From assembly GCF_000282215.1 (NCBI RefSeq), contig NZ_AKJS01000013.1:1-49646 (forward strand): a stretch of DNA of 49,646 nucleotides, read 5' to 3'. Position numbers and translations under genes: made by a program. Position 1 is the first letter of the stretch, and every line of letters begins with the position of its first letter. Of the stretch, positions 1 through 8,538 are shown one piece after another. Origin of the DNA: Pseudomonas sp. GM21. GTDB lineage: Bacteria; Pseudomonadota; Gammaproteobacteria; Pseudomonadales; Pseudomonadaceae. The notes under the pieces were generated by a model. That model had not been told where the DNA came from. It saw nothing but the letters and a program-made list of their open reading frames with translations, and made no database searches.

Positions 1-2
1 CG

Positions 3-2603
3 TTAGGCTTGAACGACCGGAATGTTGGCGTTCGCTGCAGCTTCACGGAACTCGGCGATCTGGTCGAAGGACAGGTAGCGGTAGACATCGGCCGCCATGC
101 TGTCGATCTTGTCCGCGTATTCCATGTACTCCTCGACGGTCGGCAGGCGACCCAGGATGGAAGCAACAGACGCCAGCTCGGCCGAGGCCAGGTAGACGTT
201 CGCGCCGTCACCCAGACGGTTCGGGAAGTTACGGGTCGACGTCGACACTACGGTCGAGTTCGGTTCTACACGTGCCTGGTTACCCATGCACAGCGAGCAG
301 CCCGGCATTTCCATGCGTGCGCCGGCTTTGCCGTAGATGCCGTAGTAGCCTTCTTCGGTCAGCTGGTGAGCGTCCATCTTGGTCGGCGGCGACAGCCACA
401 GACGGGTTGGCAGCTGACCTTTGACCTGATCCAGCAACTTGCCGGCAGCGCGGAAGTGACCGATGTTGGTCATGCACGAACCGATGAACACTTCGTCGAT
501 TTTCTCGCCAGCAACGCTGGACAGCAGACGGGCGTCGTCCGGATCGTTTGGCGCGCAGAGCACAGGCTCTTTGATGTCGGCCAGGTCGATTTCGATGATT
601 TCAGCGTATTCGGCGTCAGCATCGGCAACCATCAACTCAGGGTTGGCGATCCAGGCTTCCATCGCTTGAGCACGACGTTCCAGAGTGCGCGCATCGCCGT
701 AGCCTTCGCCGATCATCCAGCGCAGCAGGGTGATGTTGGAGCTCAGGTACTCGGTGATCGATTCTTTCGACAGCTTGATGGTGCAACCGGCAGCCGAACG
801 TTCAGCCGAGGCGTCGGACAGCTCGAAAGCCTGTTCGATGCTCAGGTTGTCCAGGCCTTCGATTTCCAGGATGCGGCCGGAGAAGGCGTTCTTCTTGCCT
901 TTCTTTTCAACGGTCAACAGGCCAGCCTGAATCGCGAAGTAAGGAATGGCGTGAACCAGGTCACGCAGGGTGACGCCCGGTTGCATTTTGCCTTTGAAGC
1001 GCACCAGGATCGATTCCGGCATGTCCAGCGGCATAACGCCGGTGGCTGCAGCAAACGCAACCAGACCGGAACCGGCCGGGAACGAAATGCCCATCGGGAA
1101 ACGGGTGTGCGAGTCACCACCGGTACCGACGGTGTCCGGCAGCAGCATGCGGTTCAGCCAGCTGTGGATGATGCCGTCGCCCGGACGCAGGGAAACGCCG
1201 CCGCGGGTCATGATGAAGTCTGGCAGGGTGTGGTGGGTGGTCACGTCGATCGGCTTGGGGTAAGCCGCGGTGTGGCAGAAGGACTGCATCACCAGATCAG
1301 CGGAGAAGCCCAGGCACGCCAGGTCTTTCAGTTCGTCACGGGTCATCGGACCGGTGGTGTCCTGGGAACCGACGGTGGTCATCTTCGGTTCGCAGTAGGT
1401 GCCTGGACGCACACCGGCTACGCCGCACGCCTTGCCGACCATTTTCTGCGCCAGGGTGAAACCCTTGGTGCTTTCGATCGGGGCATCCGGTTTCTTGAAC
1501 AGGTCGAACGCTGGCAGACCCAGTTCGGCGCGAGCCTTGTCGGTCAGGCCACGGCCAATGATCAGCGGGATACGACCGCCGGCACGGACTTCGTCCAACA
1601 GCACAGGGGTCTTCATTTCGAAGGTGGTGATGACTTCGTCGGTACCGTGCTTGCAGACTTTGCCAGCGTGTGGGTACAGGTCGATCACGTCGCCCATGTG
1701 CATGTTGGTGACGTCGAATTCGATTGGCAGTGCGCCGGCATCTTCCATGGTGTTGTAGAAGATCGGAGCAATCTTGTTGCCGAAGCAGAAACCGCCAGCA
1801 CGCTTGTTCGGCACGTAAGGCACGTCATCGCCGAAGAACCACAGCACCGAGTTGGTGGCGGATTTACGCGAAGAACCGGTACCGACCACGTCACCGACGT
1901 AAGCGATCGGGAAGCCTTGGCCGCGCATTTCTTCGATCTGCTTCATCGGACCGGTGACGCCCTGGACGTCAGGCACGATGCCGTCGCGAGCCATTTTCAG
2001 CATGGCCAGGGCGTGCAGCGGGATGTCCGGGCGGGACCAGGCGTCCGGAGCAGGGGACAGGTCGTCGGTGTTGGTTTCGCCGGTGACCTTGAACACGCGC
2101 AGGCTGATCTTGTCGGCCAGCACAGGGCGGTTTTTGAACCACTCGCCGTCGGCCCAGGATTGCAGCACGCCTTTGGCGTGAACGTTAGCGTTCCAGGCGC
2201 GTTCAGCGACGTCGTGGAAAGCGTCGAACATCAGCAGGGTGTGCTTGAGTTCTTCGGCCGCGACCGGGGCCAGTTCAGCGTCGTCCAGCAGGTTGACCAG
2301 CGTGACGATGTTGTAGCCGCCCTGCATGGTGCCAAGCAGTTCAACTGCGCGCTTCTTGTCGATCAGAGGGGAATCGGCTTCGCCTTTGGCGAGGGCGGAG
2401 AGGAAGCCGGCCTTTACATAGGCCGCTTCGTCCACACCTGGCGGAACGCGATGGGTGATCAGGTCAACGAGGAGCGCTTCTTCTCCAACCGGAGGATTTT
2501 TCAGCAGCTCGACCAGGCCAGCCGTTTGTTCGGCATTAAGCGCCAAGGGTGGAAGCCCTTGCTCGGCACGTGCTTGTAATTGTTGTACGTAGGTCTCGAG
2601 CAC
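3..2603 (-). CDS. acnB: Aconitate hydratase B (bifunctional aconitase/2-methylisocitrate dehydratase)
   Basis: TCA-cycle aconitase of the AcnB type, interconverting citrate and isocitrate in the cytoplasm; family members also hydrate 2-methylaconitate. The product is 866 aa, the usual AcnB length, with the N-terminal HEAT-like domain and swivelling domain placed before the catalytic domains. The 4Fe-4S ligands lie in [10 protein letters not shown] and [10 protein letters not shown] near the C-terminus. I chose the GTG start (MLETYVQQL) because AGGAG sits just upstream; the frame stays open further upstream but has no family similarity there. It is transcribed alone, away from a 412-base spacer with palindromes and an inverted repeat. 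Identification is very secure. Confidence 0.97.
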   Translation of the reverse strand: MLETYVQQLQARAEQGLPPLALNAEQTAGLVELLKNPPVGEEALLVDLITHRVPPGVDEAAYVKAGFLSALAKGEADSPLIDKKRAVELLGTMQGGYNIVTLVNLLDDAELAPVAAEELKHTLLMFDAFHDVAERAWNANVHAKGVLQSWADGEWFKNRPVLADKISLRVFKVTGETNTDDLSPAPDAWSRPDIPLHALAMLKMARDGIVPDVQGVTGPMKQIEEMRGQGFPIAYVGDVVGTGSSRKSATNSVLWFFGDDVPYVPNKRAGGFCFGNKIAPIFYNTMEDAGALPIEFDVTNMHMGDVIDLYPHAGKVCKHGTDEVITTFEMKTPVLLDEVRAGGRIPLIIGRGLTDKARAELGLPAFDLFKKPDAPIESTKGFTLAQKMVGKACGVAGVRPGTYCEPKMTTVGSQDTTGPMTRDELKDLACLGFSADLVMQSFCHTAAYPKPIDVTTHHTLPDFIMTRGGVSLRPGDGIIHSWLNRMLLPDTVGTGGDSHTRFPMGISFPAGSGLVAFAAATGVMPLDMPESILVRFKGKMQPGVTLRDLVHAIPYFAIQAGLLTVEKKGKKNAFSGRILEIEGLDNLSIEQAFELSDASAERSAAGCTIKLSKESITEYLSSNITLLRWMIGEGYGDARTLERRAQAMEAWIANPELMVADADAEYAEIIEIDLADIKEPVLCAPNDPDDARLLSSVAGEKIDEVFIGSCMTNIGHFRAAGKLLDQVKGQLPTRLWLSPPTKMDAHQLTEEGYYGIYGKAGARMEMPGCSLCMGNQARVEPNSTVVSTSTRNFPNRLGDGANVYLASAELASVASILGRLPTVEEYMEYADKIDSMAADVYRYLSFDQIAEFREAAANANIPVVQA

Positions 2604-2684
2604 TGGGCTTCTCCTGTCATACCGCGTGTTGTTGAGTGAACGAAGAAGGTGCAAAGCAGCCGGGTATTGGTTCACTGAATAAAG

Positions 2685-2747
2685 GTAGGAACAGTCGTTC
2701 GGCAATCGAGGGTGACCACCCAAAACCACCGGATCAACTGTTCCTAC
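2685..2747 (-). promoter_or_regulatory. 11-bp inverted repeat in the acnB leader
   Basis: GTAGGAACAGT at 2685-2695 is repeated in reverse complement as ACTGTTCCTAC at 2737-2747, with 41 bases between. It lies 82-144 bases upstream of the acnB GTG, so it would be in the 5' untranslated leader if transcription starts further upstream. It could form a long-loop RNA hairpin or be a binding site; no function is known to me. Confidence 0.35.
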
Positions 2748-2824
2748 AAAAGGTGTTCTGTCTCGAAGCCGGAAGGCACAGATCGGTGTCTGTCCCCATC
2801 GGAGATGTTCGCCAATGACACTCA

Positions 2825-2981
2825 TTGTCGACACTATTTCGTGATCGAGCCGAAATATAATGATTTATTGGAGGGTAATCAACAGGATTGTCGACACATT
2901 TTGAGTATCACCCACAGTGTGGCGCCGCTAATGGCGGTTGAAAGGGCTGGAAATTTGATTGATCGCACAAGGTGTCGACAA
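2825..2981. promoter_or_regulatory. Three TGTCGACA palindromes upstream of acnB
   Basis: The 8-bp palindrome TGTCGACA occurs at 2826-2833, 2889-2896 and 2973-2980, in the wider contexts TTGTCGACAC, TTGTCGACAC and GTGTCGACAA. Centre spacings are 63 and 84 bp, close to 6 and 8 helical turns. TTGT-N2-ACAA half-site geometry is typical of GntR-family operators. The binding protein is unknown; this is a candidate operator array for acnB, or for a gene read the other way. Confidence 0.4.
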
Positions 2982-3015
2982 TGTGAGGACGCCTGTTGCA
3001 GGCGTCCCAGAGCCC

Positions 3016-3681
3016 TCAGCCGATCGGCTCGACCGTACAGCTCATCTCCCCAGCGCCTGGTTTCTGGAAAAACACCCCGTTTACGCTTTGTCGGAAGCTG
3101 TAGTTCCCTTTGTAATCCTTGCCGATGTAGCGGGTTTCCAAATCACTGGGCATCTGGTTCAAGGTAATCGAGGCGTTTGCCCATTTCAGGTAAACGACAC
3201 CTGGTTGCGTGTTAAAGAAAGTGGCGGCAATCGGCCCGTTGAGTCCGCTACAACGTAACGTCAGGGGGCCATCGGTCAGTCTGTCGGGATCCTTGGTTCT
3301 CACAATGGCCGAGCCTTGGCGTAGCTGGTGCGCACGCTCGGCATAACTTCGGACCGTGCAGGCCTTGGGCTCCGGCGCGGTGCCACACTGGTTGCGGGCA
3401 GCGATCCAGAACTGCTGGTCGATCATGACTTTTTCGGGAGGGGGTACGGAACGTTCATCCGTGAGCGCCAGGCGATAAAGACGCATCAGTTCAATATCCA
3501 TCTGCGCCAGTTGCGGGTCGTGGCAGATGAGATTTTCTACGCGTGCCTTGGCGCTGGCGCAGTCGAAGCTGGTCTTGTAGGTTCGTGAAGGCTTGGATTT
3601 CTTGGCAGCATTGGCACAAGGAATTGTCGCCACGCATACGCTGACGAGAAGGCAGGTGAAAAGGGCCGTGACCGTTTTCAT
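3016..3681 (-). CDS. Secreted DUF1311 (LprI-like) protein with MliC-like C-terminal domain
   Basis: Predicted periplasmic protein of 221 aa. Residues 1 to about 26 form a signal peptide ending near ANA. The next part is a DUF1311/LprI-type domain with paired cysteines (SFDCASAK, NLICHDPQLAQMD, ARNQCG, PKACTV). The last 80 residues, from LTLRCSGLNG, resemble the MliC family of C-type lysozyme inhibitors (YLKWANASI, ETRYIGKDY, final MSCTVEP). I start at MKTVTALF because the signal peptide begins there and GGTGA lies upstream. Lysozyme inhibition is an inference from the family; the domain assignment is fairly secure. Confidence 0.8.
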   Translation of the reverse strand: MKTVTALFTCLLVSVCVATIPCANAAKKSKPSRTYKTSFDCASAKARVENLICHDPQLAQMDIELMRLYRLALTDERSVPPPEKVMIDQQFWIAARNQCGTAPEPKACTVRSYAERAHQLRQGSAIVRTKDPDRLTDGPLTLRCSGLNGPIAATFFNTQPGVVYLKWANASITLNQMPSDLETRYIGKDYKGNYSFRQSVNGVFFQKPGAGEMSCTVEPIG

Positions 3682-3980
3682 GTTGATGTCACCCGGATCA
3701 TTTACTGAACAGGACTTTAGGATCAAGTGGTCACCGTATTGTTCCTCCAATAGCAAAGCTTTTGGCGCGGATGACATTTAAATATCAGACTTAATATAGT
3801 CGCAGCTGAGCCATGGCGGTAGCGGCGCCGGCAAACGACGTTTTGTTGCAGCAACTGCGCAACAGACTCGCGATGAACGGCCGCCTGGATTATTGCCGCA
3901 TGGAGCCATCAGCACCCCTTGCGTTCCGGGCAACCGTCAATCACCGCCCCGACTTCCAACCCCGGACACAGCTGTGGTTC

Positions 3981-4325
3981 CTATTCCTGGCGAAATCGTT
4001 GGGCTCGCTCGACGCTGTGGTTCATCTGTGCAGCCGCGTGGACGGTCAAGGGGTGCTGGGTAAAACCGGGTCGGGGAGTAATGTAATCGGCCATTTCCCG
4101 GGCAATGGCGAGCTGACGTTCCGAGCCTTCGGCCAGCAGCGCGATGACCAGGTTTTCCAGGGCAATGACCCGGACACGCAAGTGAACCAGTTCGGCGTTG
4201 GTCAGCGCGGGCGGGGCGGTAAACGCATCTTCATCGATCGATGTGGCTGCGGCTTGATCGTCCCATGTCGACAACGGTGGATGGTTTGGTGTCTCAGTGT
4301 TCGGGAAAGGATTTTTATTGAGCAT
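3981..4325 (-). CDS. Conserved hypothetical protein, 114 aa
   Basis: I do not recognise a named family. The first 45 residues are polar and look disordered (many N, P, T, D). They are followed by a predicted helical segment around NAELVHLRVRVIALENLV, rich in leucine and valine, that could be a short coiled coil. No signal peptide is evident. The start is MLNKN, with TTGGAG upstream. It is divergent from the DUF3079 gene at 4475. A longer open frame on the other strand covers the same bases but lacks a ribosome site and a coherent protein pattern, so I prefer this one. Confidence 0.6.
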   Translation of the reverse strand: MLNKNPFPNTETPNHPPLSTWDDQAAATSIDEDAFTAPPALTNAELVHLRVRVIALENLVIALLAEGSERQLAIAREMADYITPRPGFTQHPLTVHAAAQMNHSVERAQRFRQE

Positions 4326-4474
4326 GTACGTGGTCTCCAAGGCTGTTCTGCGGTTAGAAGCTTAGTCCCTGGATCGCGATGGGGGGAGAGCAGCCGCTTG
4401 TTGATATCGATCAAGGAGGGCGCTGCGCATAAGCTGTAGGGTGGAAAAACGCCTCTCACTCATCGGAGACCGGC

Positions 4475-4702
4475 ATGGCCAAGAACTTCCCCGTCAACCC
4501 CAAACACCCCGAACGGATCTGCTGGGGGTGCGACCGATATTGTCCGGCCAAGTCGTTGGCTTGCGGCAACGGCTCTGAACGTACGATGCATCCGGCCGAA
4601 CTGTTTGGAGAGGATTGGTGCGTGCCTGGCGACTGGGGCATAGAGATGTCGCCACCGCAGCTTCCAGCCGCTCATTCGCTTAAGCCGCTGAAAAACGGAT
4701 AG
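4475..4702 (+). CDS. DUF3079 domain-containing small Cys-rich protein
   Basis: 75-residue protein with the hallmark of DUF3079: KHPERICWGCDRYCPAKS, then LACGNGSERT and HPAELFGEDW. Four cysteines (CWGC, YCP, ACG) suggest a bound metal, although no function is established for the family. GGAG lies seven bases before the ATG. After HPAELFGEDW the protein has a variable tail of about 27 residues. It is a single gene between the divergent 114-aa protein and the RidA fusion. Confidence 0.85.
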   Translation: MAKNFPVNPKHPERICWGCDRYCPAKSLACGNGSERTMHPAELFGEDWCVPGDWGIEMSPPQLPAAHSLKPLKNG

Positions 4703-4961
4703 AAGTCGGCGTTTTCAGACCAGGATTCACTGAGTTCAACTCGCGAGAAAAGCTGATCGGGAGCGATTGTGCAATGGCGTAGTACGCAGAGACCACTACA
4801 CTAGCACCTGCTCCATGAAGTACCCCGGGCACTTACTATCCAACCCCTGCGTGGACTTGATGTCCGTCGCCCGGATAAACGGTGGCAACTGTCGATAGCG
4901 AAGTGGAATACGTGTTTGCCACGCAACCAGCGAAATCGCAGTAAAAGAAGGGAGTGTTATT

Positions 4962-6233
4962 ATGAGTGGCTATAACGCAGTATTGGCAAGAAATACAGAA
5001 AGTGCTCCAAAAAGCATAGGCCCGTATTCACAAACTGTAGCGTTCTCTCATTATAATAATCTTTCAGCTCAATTACCGATTGATCCAGAAACTGGCAAAT
5101 TGGTAACTGGCGGGGTGCAGGAGCAGGCTGGGCAGTGCTTCAAAAATATCAAGGCCATTGTTGAAAGCATCGACCATGTTATGAATGATGTGGTCAGGGT
5201 TACTGTATTTCTTAAAAACATCTCAGACGTTGAAGCTGTGAGTGAAGTGTATACAGCTTTCTTTCCTGACTATGTCCCTACATTAACGACAGTCGCCGTT
5301 GCCGCTTTGCCTATGGGTGCTTTGGTGCAAATTGAAGCGTTGGTTTCAAATGGCGAGGGCACAATCCCGAATGCACCGCAGGCAGGCGATCTTGTAAAAG
5401 TGGTAAAAAACACGGAAAACGCACCCGTTAGCCCTCTGTCTGCGCAAGCCGTAGCTTTTTCTCATTACAACAACCTTTCCGCGCAATTACCTATCGATCC
5501 AGTAACTGGAAAATTGGTAGCGGGTGGTGCAAAAGAGCAAGCCAAACAGTGCTTGAGAAATATCAAGGCAATTCTGGAAAGCATCGACGTTCCTTTTGAC
5601 GATATCGTCAAAATAAATATCTTTCTAAAAAACCTATCGGATATTGAAGCTGTAAACGAAGTTTATACAACATTTTTTCCGGACTCGGCGATAGCCCGGG
5701 CCGCAGCCTATATTCCTGCACGGACAGTCATTTCAGTGTCGGCTCTACCGATGGATGCTTTGGTACAAATCGAAGCTGTTGTGTCGCACGGAGATGGCAC
5801 GCCGCCGCAAGCTGTCGAAGACAGGCATGGACTCATCATAAAAGCGAACAATACGGAAAATGCGCCAACAGGCTTTCTATCTACACACACTGTCGCTTTT
5901 TCTCATTACAACCATATCTCGGCCCAATTGCCTTTAGATTCAAAGACGGGGGAGGTGGTAGCGGGCGGTGTAAAAGAGCAGGCTGGACAGTGCTTGAAAA
6001 ACATCAAGGCCATTGTCGAAAGTATCGACCACGTTTTGGAGGATGTGGTTAAGGTCAATATTTTTCTTAAGAATATCGAGGACATTGGTGTTGTGGATGA
6101 GGTGTACACGACCTTCTTTTCCGGTGGTGTTCCTGCACGAAGGACAGTGGGTGTATCAGAGTTGCCTAAAAGTGCTTTAATTCAAATAGAAGCAGTTGTA
6201 GCCAACGCCGAGGGCACGCCTCCAGCATCATGA
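4962..6233 (+). CDS. Triple RidA-domain fusion protein
   Basis: 423 aa made of three tandem RidA/YjgF/UK114 domains (about 1-135, 145-283 and 292-423). RidA proteins hydrolyse reactive enamine/imine intermediates released by PLP enzymes and normally work as trimers of one-domain chains near 130 aa. Each copy keeps VAFSHYN.(I/L)SAQLP and the closing (V/I)QIEA strand. The RidA catalytic arginine is present in domain 2 (R254 in PART) and domain 3 (R393 in PARR) but is leucine (L108 in PTLT) in domain 1. Only domain 1 keeps a canonical GPYSQ. GGGAG precedes the ATG. Codon use is clearly more AT-rich than in neighbours, suggesting acquisition by transfer. Confidence 0.88.
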   Translation: MSGYNAVLARNTESAPKSIGPYSQTVAFSHYNNLSAQLPIDPETGKLVTGGVQEQAGQCFKNIKAIVESIDHVMNDVVRVTVFLKNISDVEAVSEVYTAFFPDYVPTLTTVAVAALPMGALVQIEALVSNGEGTIPNAPQAGDLVKVVKNTENAPVSPLSAQAVAFSHYNNLSAQLPIDPVTGKLVAGGAKEQAKQCLRNIKAILESIDVPFDDIVKINIFLKNLSDIEAVNEVYTTFFPDSAIARAAAYIPARTVISVSALPMDALVQIEAVVSHGDGTPPQAVEDRHGLIIKANNTENAPTGFLSTHTVAFSHYNHISAQLPLDSKTGEVVAGGVKEQAGQCLKNIKAIVESIDHVLEDVVKVNIFLKNIEDIGVVDEVYTTFFSGGVPARRTVGVSELPKSALIQIEAVVANAEGTPPAS

Positions 6234-6320
6234 TAGAGGTTCTTGTCAATGCAGAAGTAGTGGCGGTTTCTGCTAATACTTATGGTGAGTGCGAAAGTTC
6301 ATAGATAACGTAAATAAAAA

Positions 6321-6357
6321 AGGGAAGTCTGGAATGGTATCCAGCTTCCTTTTTTTA
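6321..6357. terminator. Bidirectional intrinsic terminator after the RidA fusion
   Basis: A GGAAG-CTGG / CCAG-CTTCC stem (roughly 6323-6334 with 6341-6349) is followed by a T run at 6350-6356 and preceded by an A run at 6315-6321. It can end transcription of the RidA fusion and also of the convergent membrane gene that stops at 6404. Confidence 0.8.
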
Positions 6358-6403
6358 TAATCGATACAGCAACAGCGTTATATCTTTTCTGAGTGGGGAT
6401 GTA

Positions 6404-7576
6404 TCAGAAATATTTGAGCCAGCCGATATCGCGACGACGCGCCTTCAATGTGGCGAACCAGCGCACGGGTAAATATAGCGCCCAAGCCAAGAGTGCCGCC
6501 GTCAGCCACACAGCCCAAACGCTGTCGAAACCGAAGTAATTGCCTTGATTCAAACCGAACAGCGCCATGCTCACCAGATACAGCACTTTCAGTACGTATA
6601 GATGGAGCAAGTAGAAGAACATCGGCGCCGCACCAAATACCGCCAACGTGTTGATCCACTTGCGTTGCTGAGCCCGTTCAAAGCCAAGAAGCAGCAACAG
6701 GCCTACCCCTAACGTCAGTGAGAGGAACAATAGGGAAGGCGGGTATTTGGTAATGTTGAAGAAACTCATGAGGGTTTGTGTTGTGCTGCCATAGGCCACC
6801 CAATGAGCCTCGCCATAACCATTAACCAGACGCAGCGCGACGAAACTGACTAACGCGCCGGCCCCTGCCAGGAACAGATATCGCTGACGCGTGGTGACGG
6901 ACGCAGAGGGGGAGAACCAGGTGCCGATGCAGAAACCCAGGGCAATCACGCCGATCCATGGCAGCACAGGATAAGAGCTGCGAAGGCGCAAGCCGTCTGA
7001 GAATTCGATCCAGCCGCGATCATGCAGAATGGCCCAGGGCACGTGCATCGCTGAATCAACCGGAAAGTGCAGTGAATCGAGCAGGTTGTGCCCGGCGATG
7101 ATGCCCAGGCTCAGAACAAACAGGATTGGCCGAGGGAGCCAGACCAGTATGGCGAGGGAAATCATGCTGACGCCAATGGCCCAGATGACCTGCATGTAAA
7201 TCACACTGGGCGGGAACTGAAATGTCCAGGCAAAATTCACCAAGGTGAACTCCAGCAGTACCAGGAATAGACCTCGCTTGAACAGGAAGGCCGCCACATC
7301 GCTTTTGCCTTGGTGCTTTTCGCCGTACAAACAGGCGGACAATCCAGTCAGCAGTACGAACACTGGCGCACATAAATGGGCGAGCGTCCGGCTGAAAAAT
7401 ACTGCGGGTTCGGTGGTGTCGATGGCCATCGGGTCGACAACCTGGCGGTGCAGCAGGAACGTTTCGCGCACGTGATCCAGTAGCATGAAAATGATCACTA
7501 ATCCCCGAAGGGCGTCTATGGATAGCAGGCGTTTATTTGCGCTCGGGGTGGGGGCGATATGAGTAAAGTTCGTCAT
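6404..7576 (-). CDS. DUF1624 / heparan-alpha-glucosaminide N-acetyltransferase-like membrane protein
   Basis: 390-residue inner-membrane protein with about ten hydrophobic segments. The N-terminus carries the family signature LLSIDALRGLVIIFMLLDHVRE, with the conserved D-A-L-R-G and L-D-H. Family members are thought to transfer acyl groups across the membrane to sugars, but bacterial substrates are largely unknown. I chose MTNFTHIAPT as start because the preceding residues are not family-like; the ribosome site is weak. It is a single gene, convergent with the RidA fusion. Confidence 0.82.
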   Translation of the reverse strand: MTNFTHIAPTPSANKRLLSIDALRGLVIIFMLLDHVRETFLLHRQVVDPMAIDTTEPAVFFSRTLAHLCAPVFVLLTGLSACLYGEKHQGKSDVAAFLFKRGLFLVLLEFTLVNFAWTFQFPPSVIYMQVIWAIGVSMISLAILVWLPRPILFVLSLGIIAGHNLLDSLHFPVDSAMHVPWAILHDRGWIEFSDGLRLRSSYPVLPWIGVIALGFCIGTWFSPSASVTTRQRYLFLAGAGALVSFVALRLVNGYGEAHWVAYGSTTQTLMSFFNITKYPPSLLFLSLTLGVGLLLLLGFERAQQRKWINTLAVFGAAPMFFYLLHLYVLKVLYLVSMALFGLNQGNYFGFDSVWAVWLTAALLAWALYLPVRWFATLKARRRDIGWLKYF

Positions 7577-7907
7577 CGAAAGCCGCAGGCAGGAGTGGAT
7601 ATAGCTGTCATTACATCGACAGATCAGCAATCGATATAACATATCGCCACATTCTGACCGTAATGCTTTCCGGCAGGCCCCTCGGCGACTCGGTGTCAAA
7701 AGCGAGTGGACATGCCGAACTCAGCAAAGTCGCCCACGTCAGACTGGCAAACAGCTGTCGGTCCGAACACAGAGCCCGTTGGCTATTTAAACAACGGCGT
7801 CCTAGAACTTTTTCCTATTTATCGGTCTATGTGGATAGGCACATCCACTCGGTAAACGCAGTCGGATGGCCACACGTCAAATTGTCAATCAGAGGTTGTC
7901 TTCGCTC
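7577..7907. other. Spacer between divergent genes, no gene seen
   Basis: This 331-base spacer must hold the promoters of the membrane acyltransferase-like gene (leftward) and the Arg-rich secreted protein (rightward). I see no convincing protein, RNA gene or strong inverted repeat in it. Confidence 0.4.
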
Positions 7908-8306
7908 ATGAAATTCCATGATCCACGGATGGTGCTGTTCGGCCTGTTCGCGTTCGCGGCAGTGGGCTCGGCATCAGCAACACAGATGAAGACCTCAACC
8001 CCTGTTTTCGTAACTGAAGTCGCAACCGTTAAGGCTCCTGTCGAGGTTCCCGCAAACCCATGGCCGACCTTGGCCAGTAAGGGCGGCATCCAGTCAGGGC
8101 CGCTGCTCGCCCATGACGACCGATATTGGCATGACGACCGCTGGCACGATCGCAGGGACGATTGGCGCCGAGACAACTGGCGCAGAGATCAATGGCGTAG
8201 AGAGCAAGCTCGCCGTGAAGCCGAGCGCCATCGTGACTGGGATCGTCACAATGATAGGGCCATGCGGCACCGTTACGAGGACGACCGCCGCTACTATCGT
8301 CGCTAG
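7908..8306 (+). CDS. Secreted Arg/Asp/His-rich protein, 132 aa
   Basis: Starts with a signal peptide (MVLFGLFAFAAVGSASA within the first 25 residues), so export to the periplasm is likely. After a Pro/Val-rich linker, the C-terminal half is a low-complexity run of R, D, W and H (HDDRWHDRRDDWRRDNWRRD), very highly charged. Such proteins are common in Pseudomonas and have no assigned role; binding of nucleic acid, polyanions or metal is conceivable but unproven. I start at MKFHDPRM so the signal peptide lies at the N-terminus; AGAGG is 12 bases upstream. Confidence 0.7.
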   Translation: MKFHDPRMVLFGLFAFAAVGSASATQMKTSTPVFVTEVATVKAPVEVPANPWPTLASKGGIQSGPLLAHDDRYWHDDRWHDRRDDWRRDNWRRDQWRREQARREAERHRDWDRHNDRAMRHRYEDDRRYYRR

Positions 8307-8538
8307 TGCGAAGCCAATGGGGTAAATGCGCCTGCAACAAGGGCGCTTGTCCTCGCCCGACTCACGACTCAGTACGAAACCGCACCACCACTTCCTCCAC
8401 CAGCGAATAAGCCGATCCGGGTGGTTCGGCCGCTGTTGAAGCCGTTGGCACCGCTTACGACGCGGGCACTTCGGCATAGCCGTGCGGTGGATCGTCGGCA
8501 AGAATAGGTCGACCCACCGTCTCGGCTCGTTTCGTGTT

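Noticed and set aside
9..2579. An 856-codon open frame on the plus strand opposite acnB
   Set aside because: It mirrors the third-position GC bias of acnB, has no family pattern or ribosome site, and the acnB frame is unmistakable.
2988..3008. GGACGCC/GGCGTCC hairpin as terminator of the DUF1311/MliC gene
   Set aside because: A 7-bp stem is present but there is no T-tract on the minus strand, so I do not call it a terminator.
3813..4439. 208-codon plus-strand frame over the 114-aa gene
   Set aside because: No ribosome site, mixed composition, and the minus-strand frame has a better start and helix pattern.
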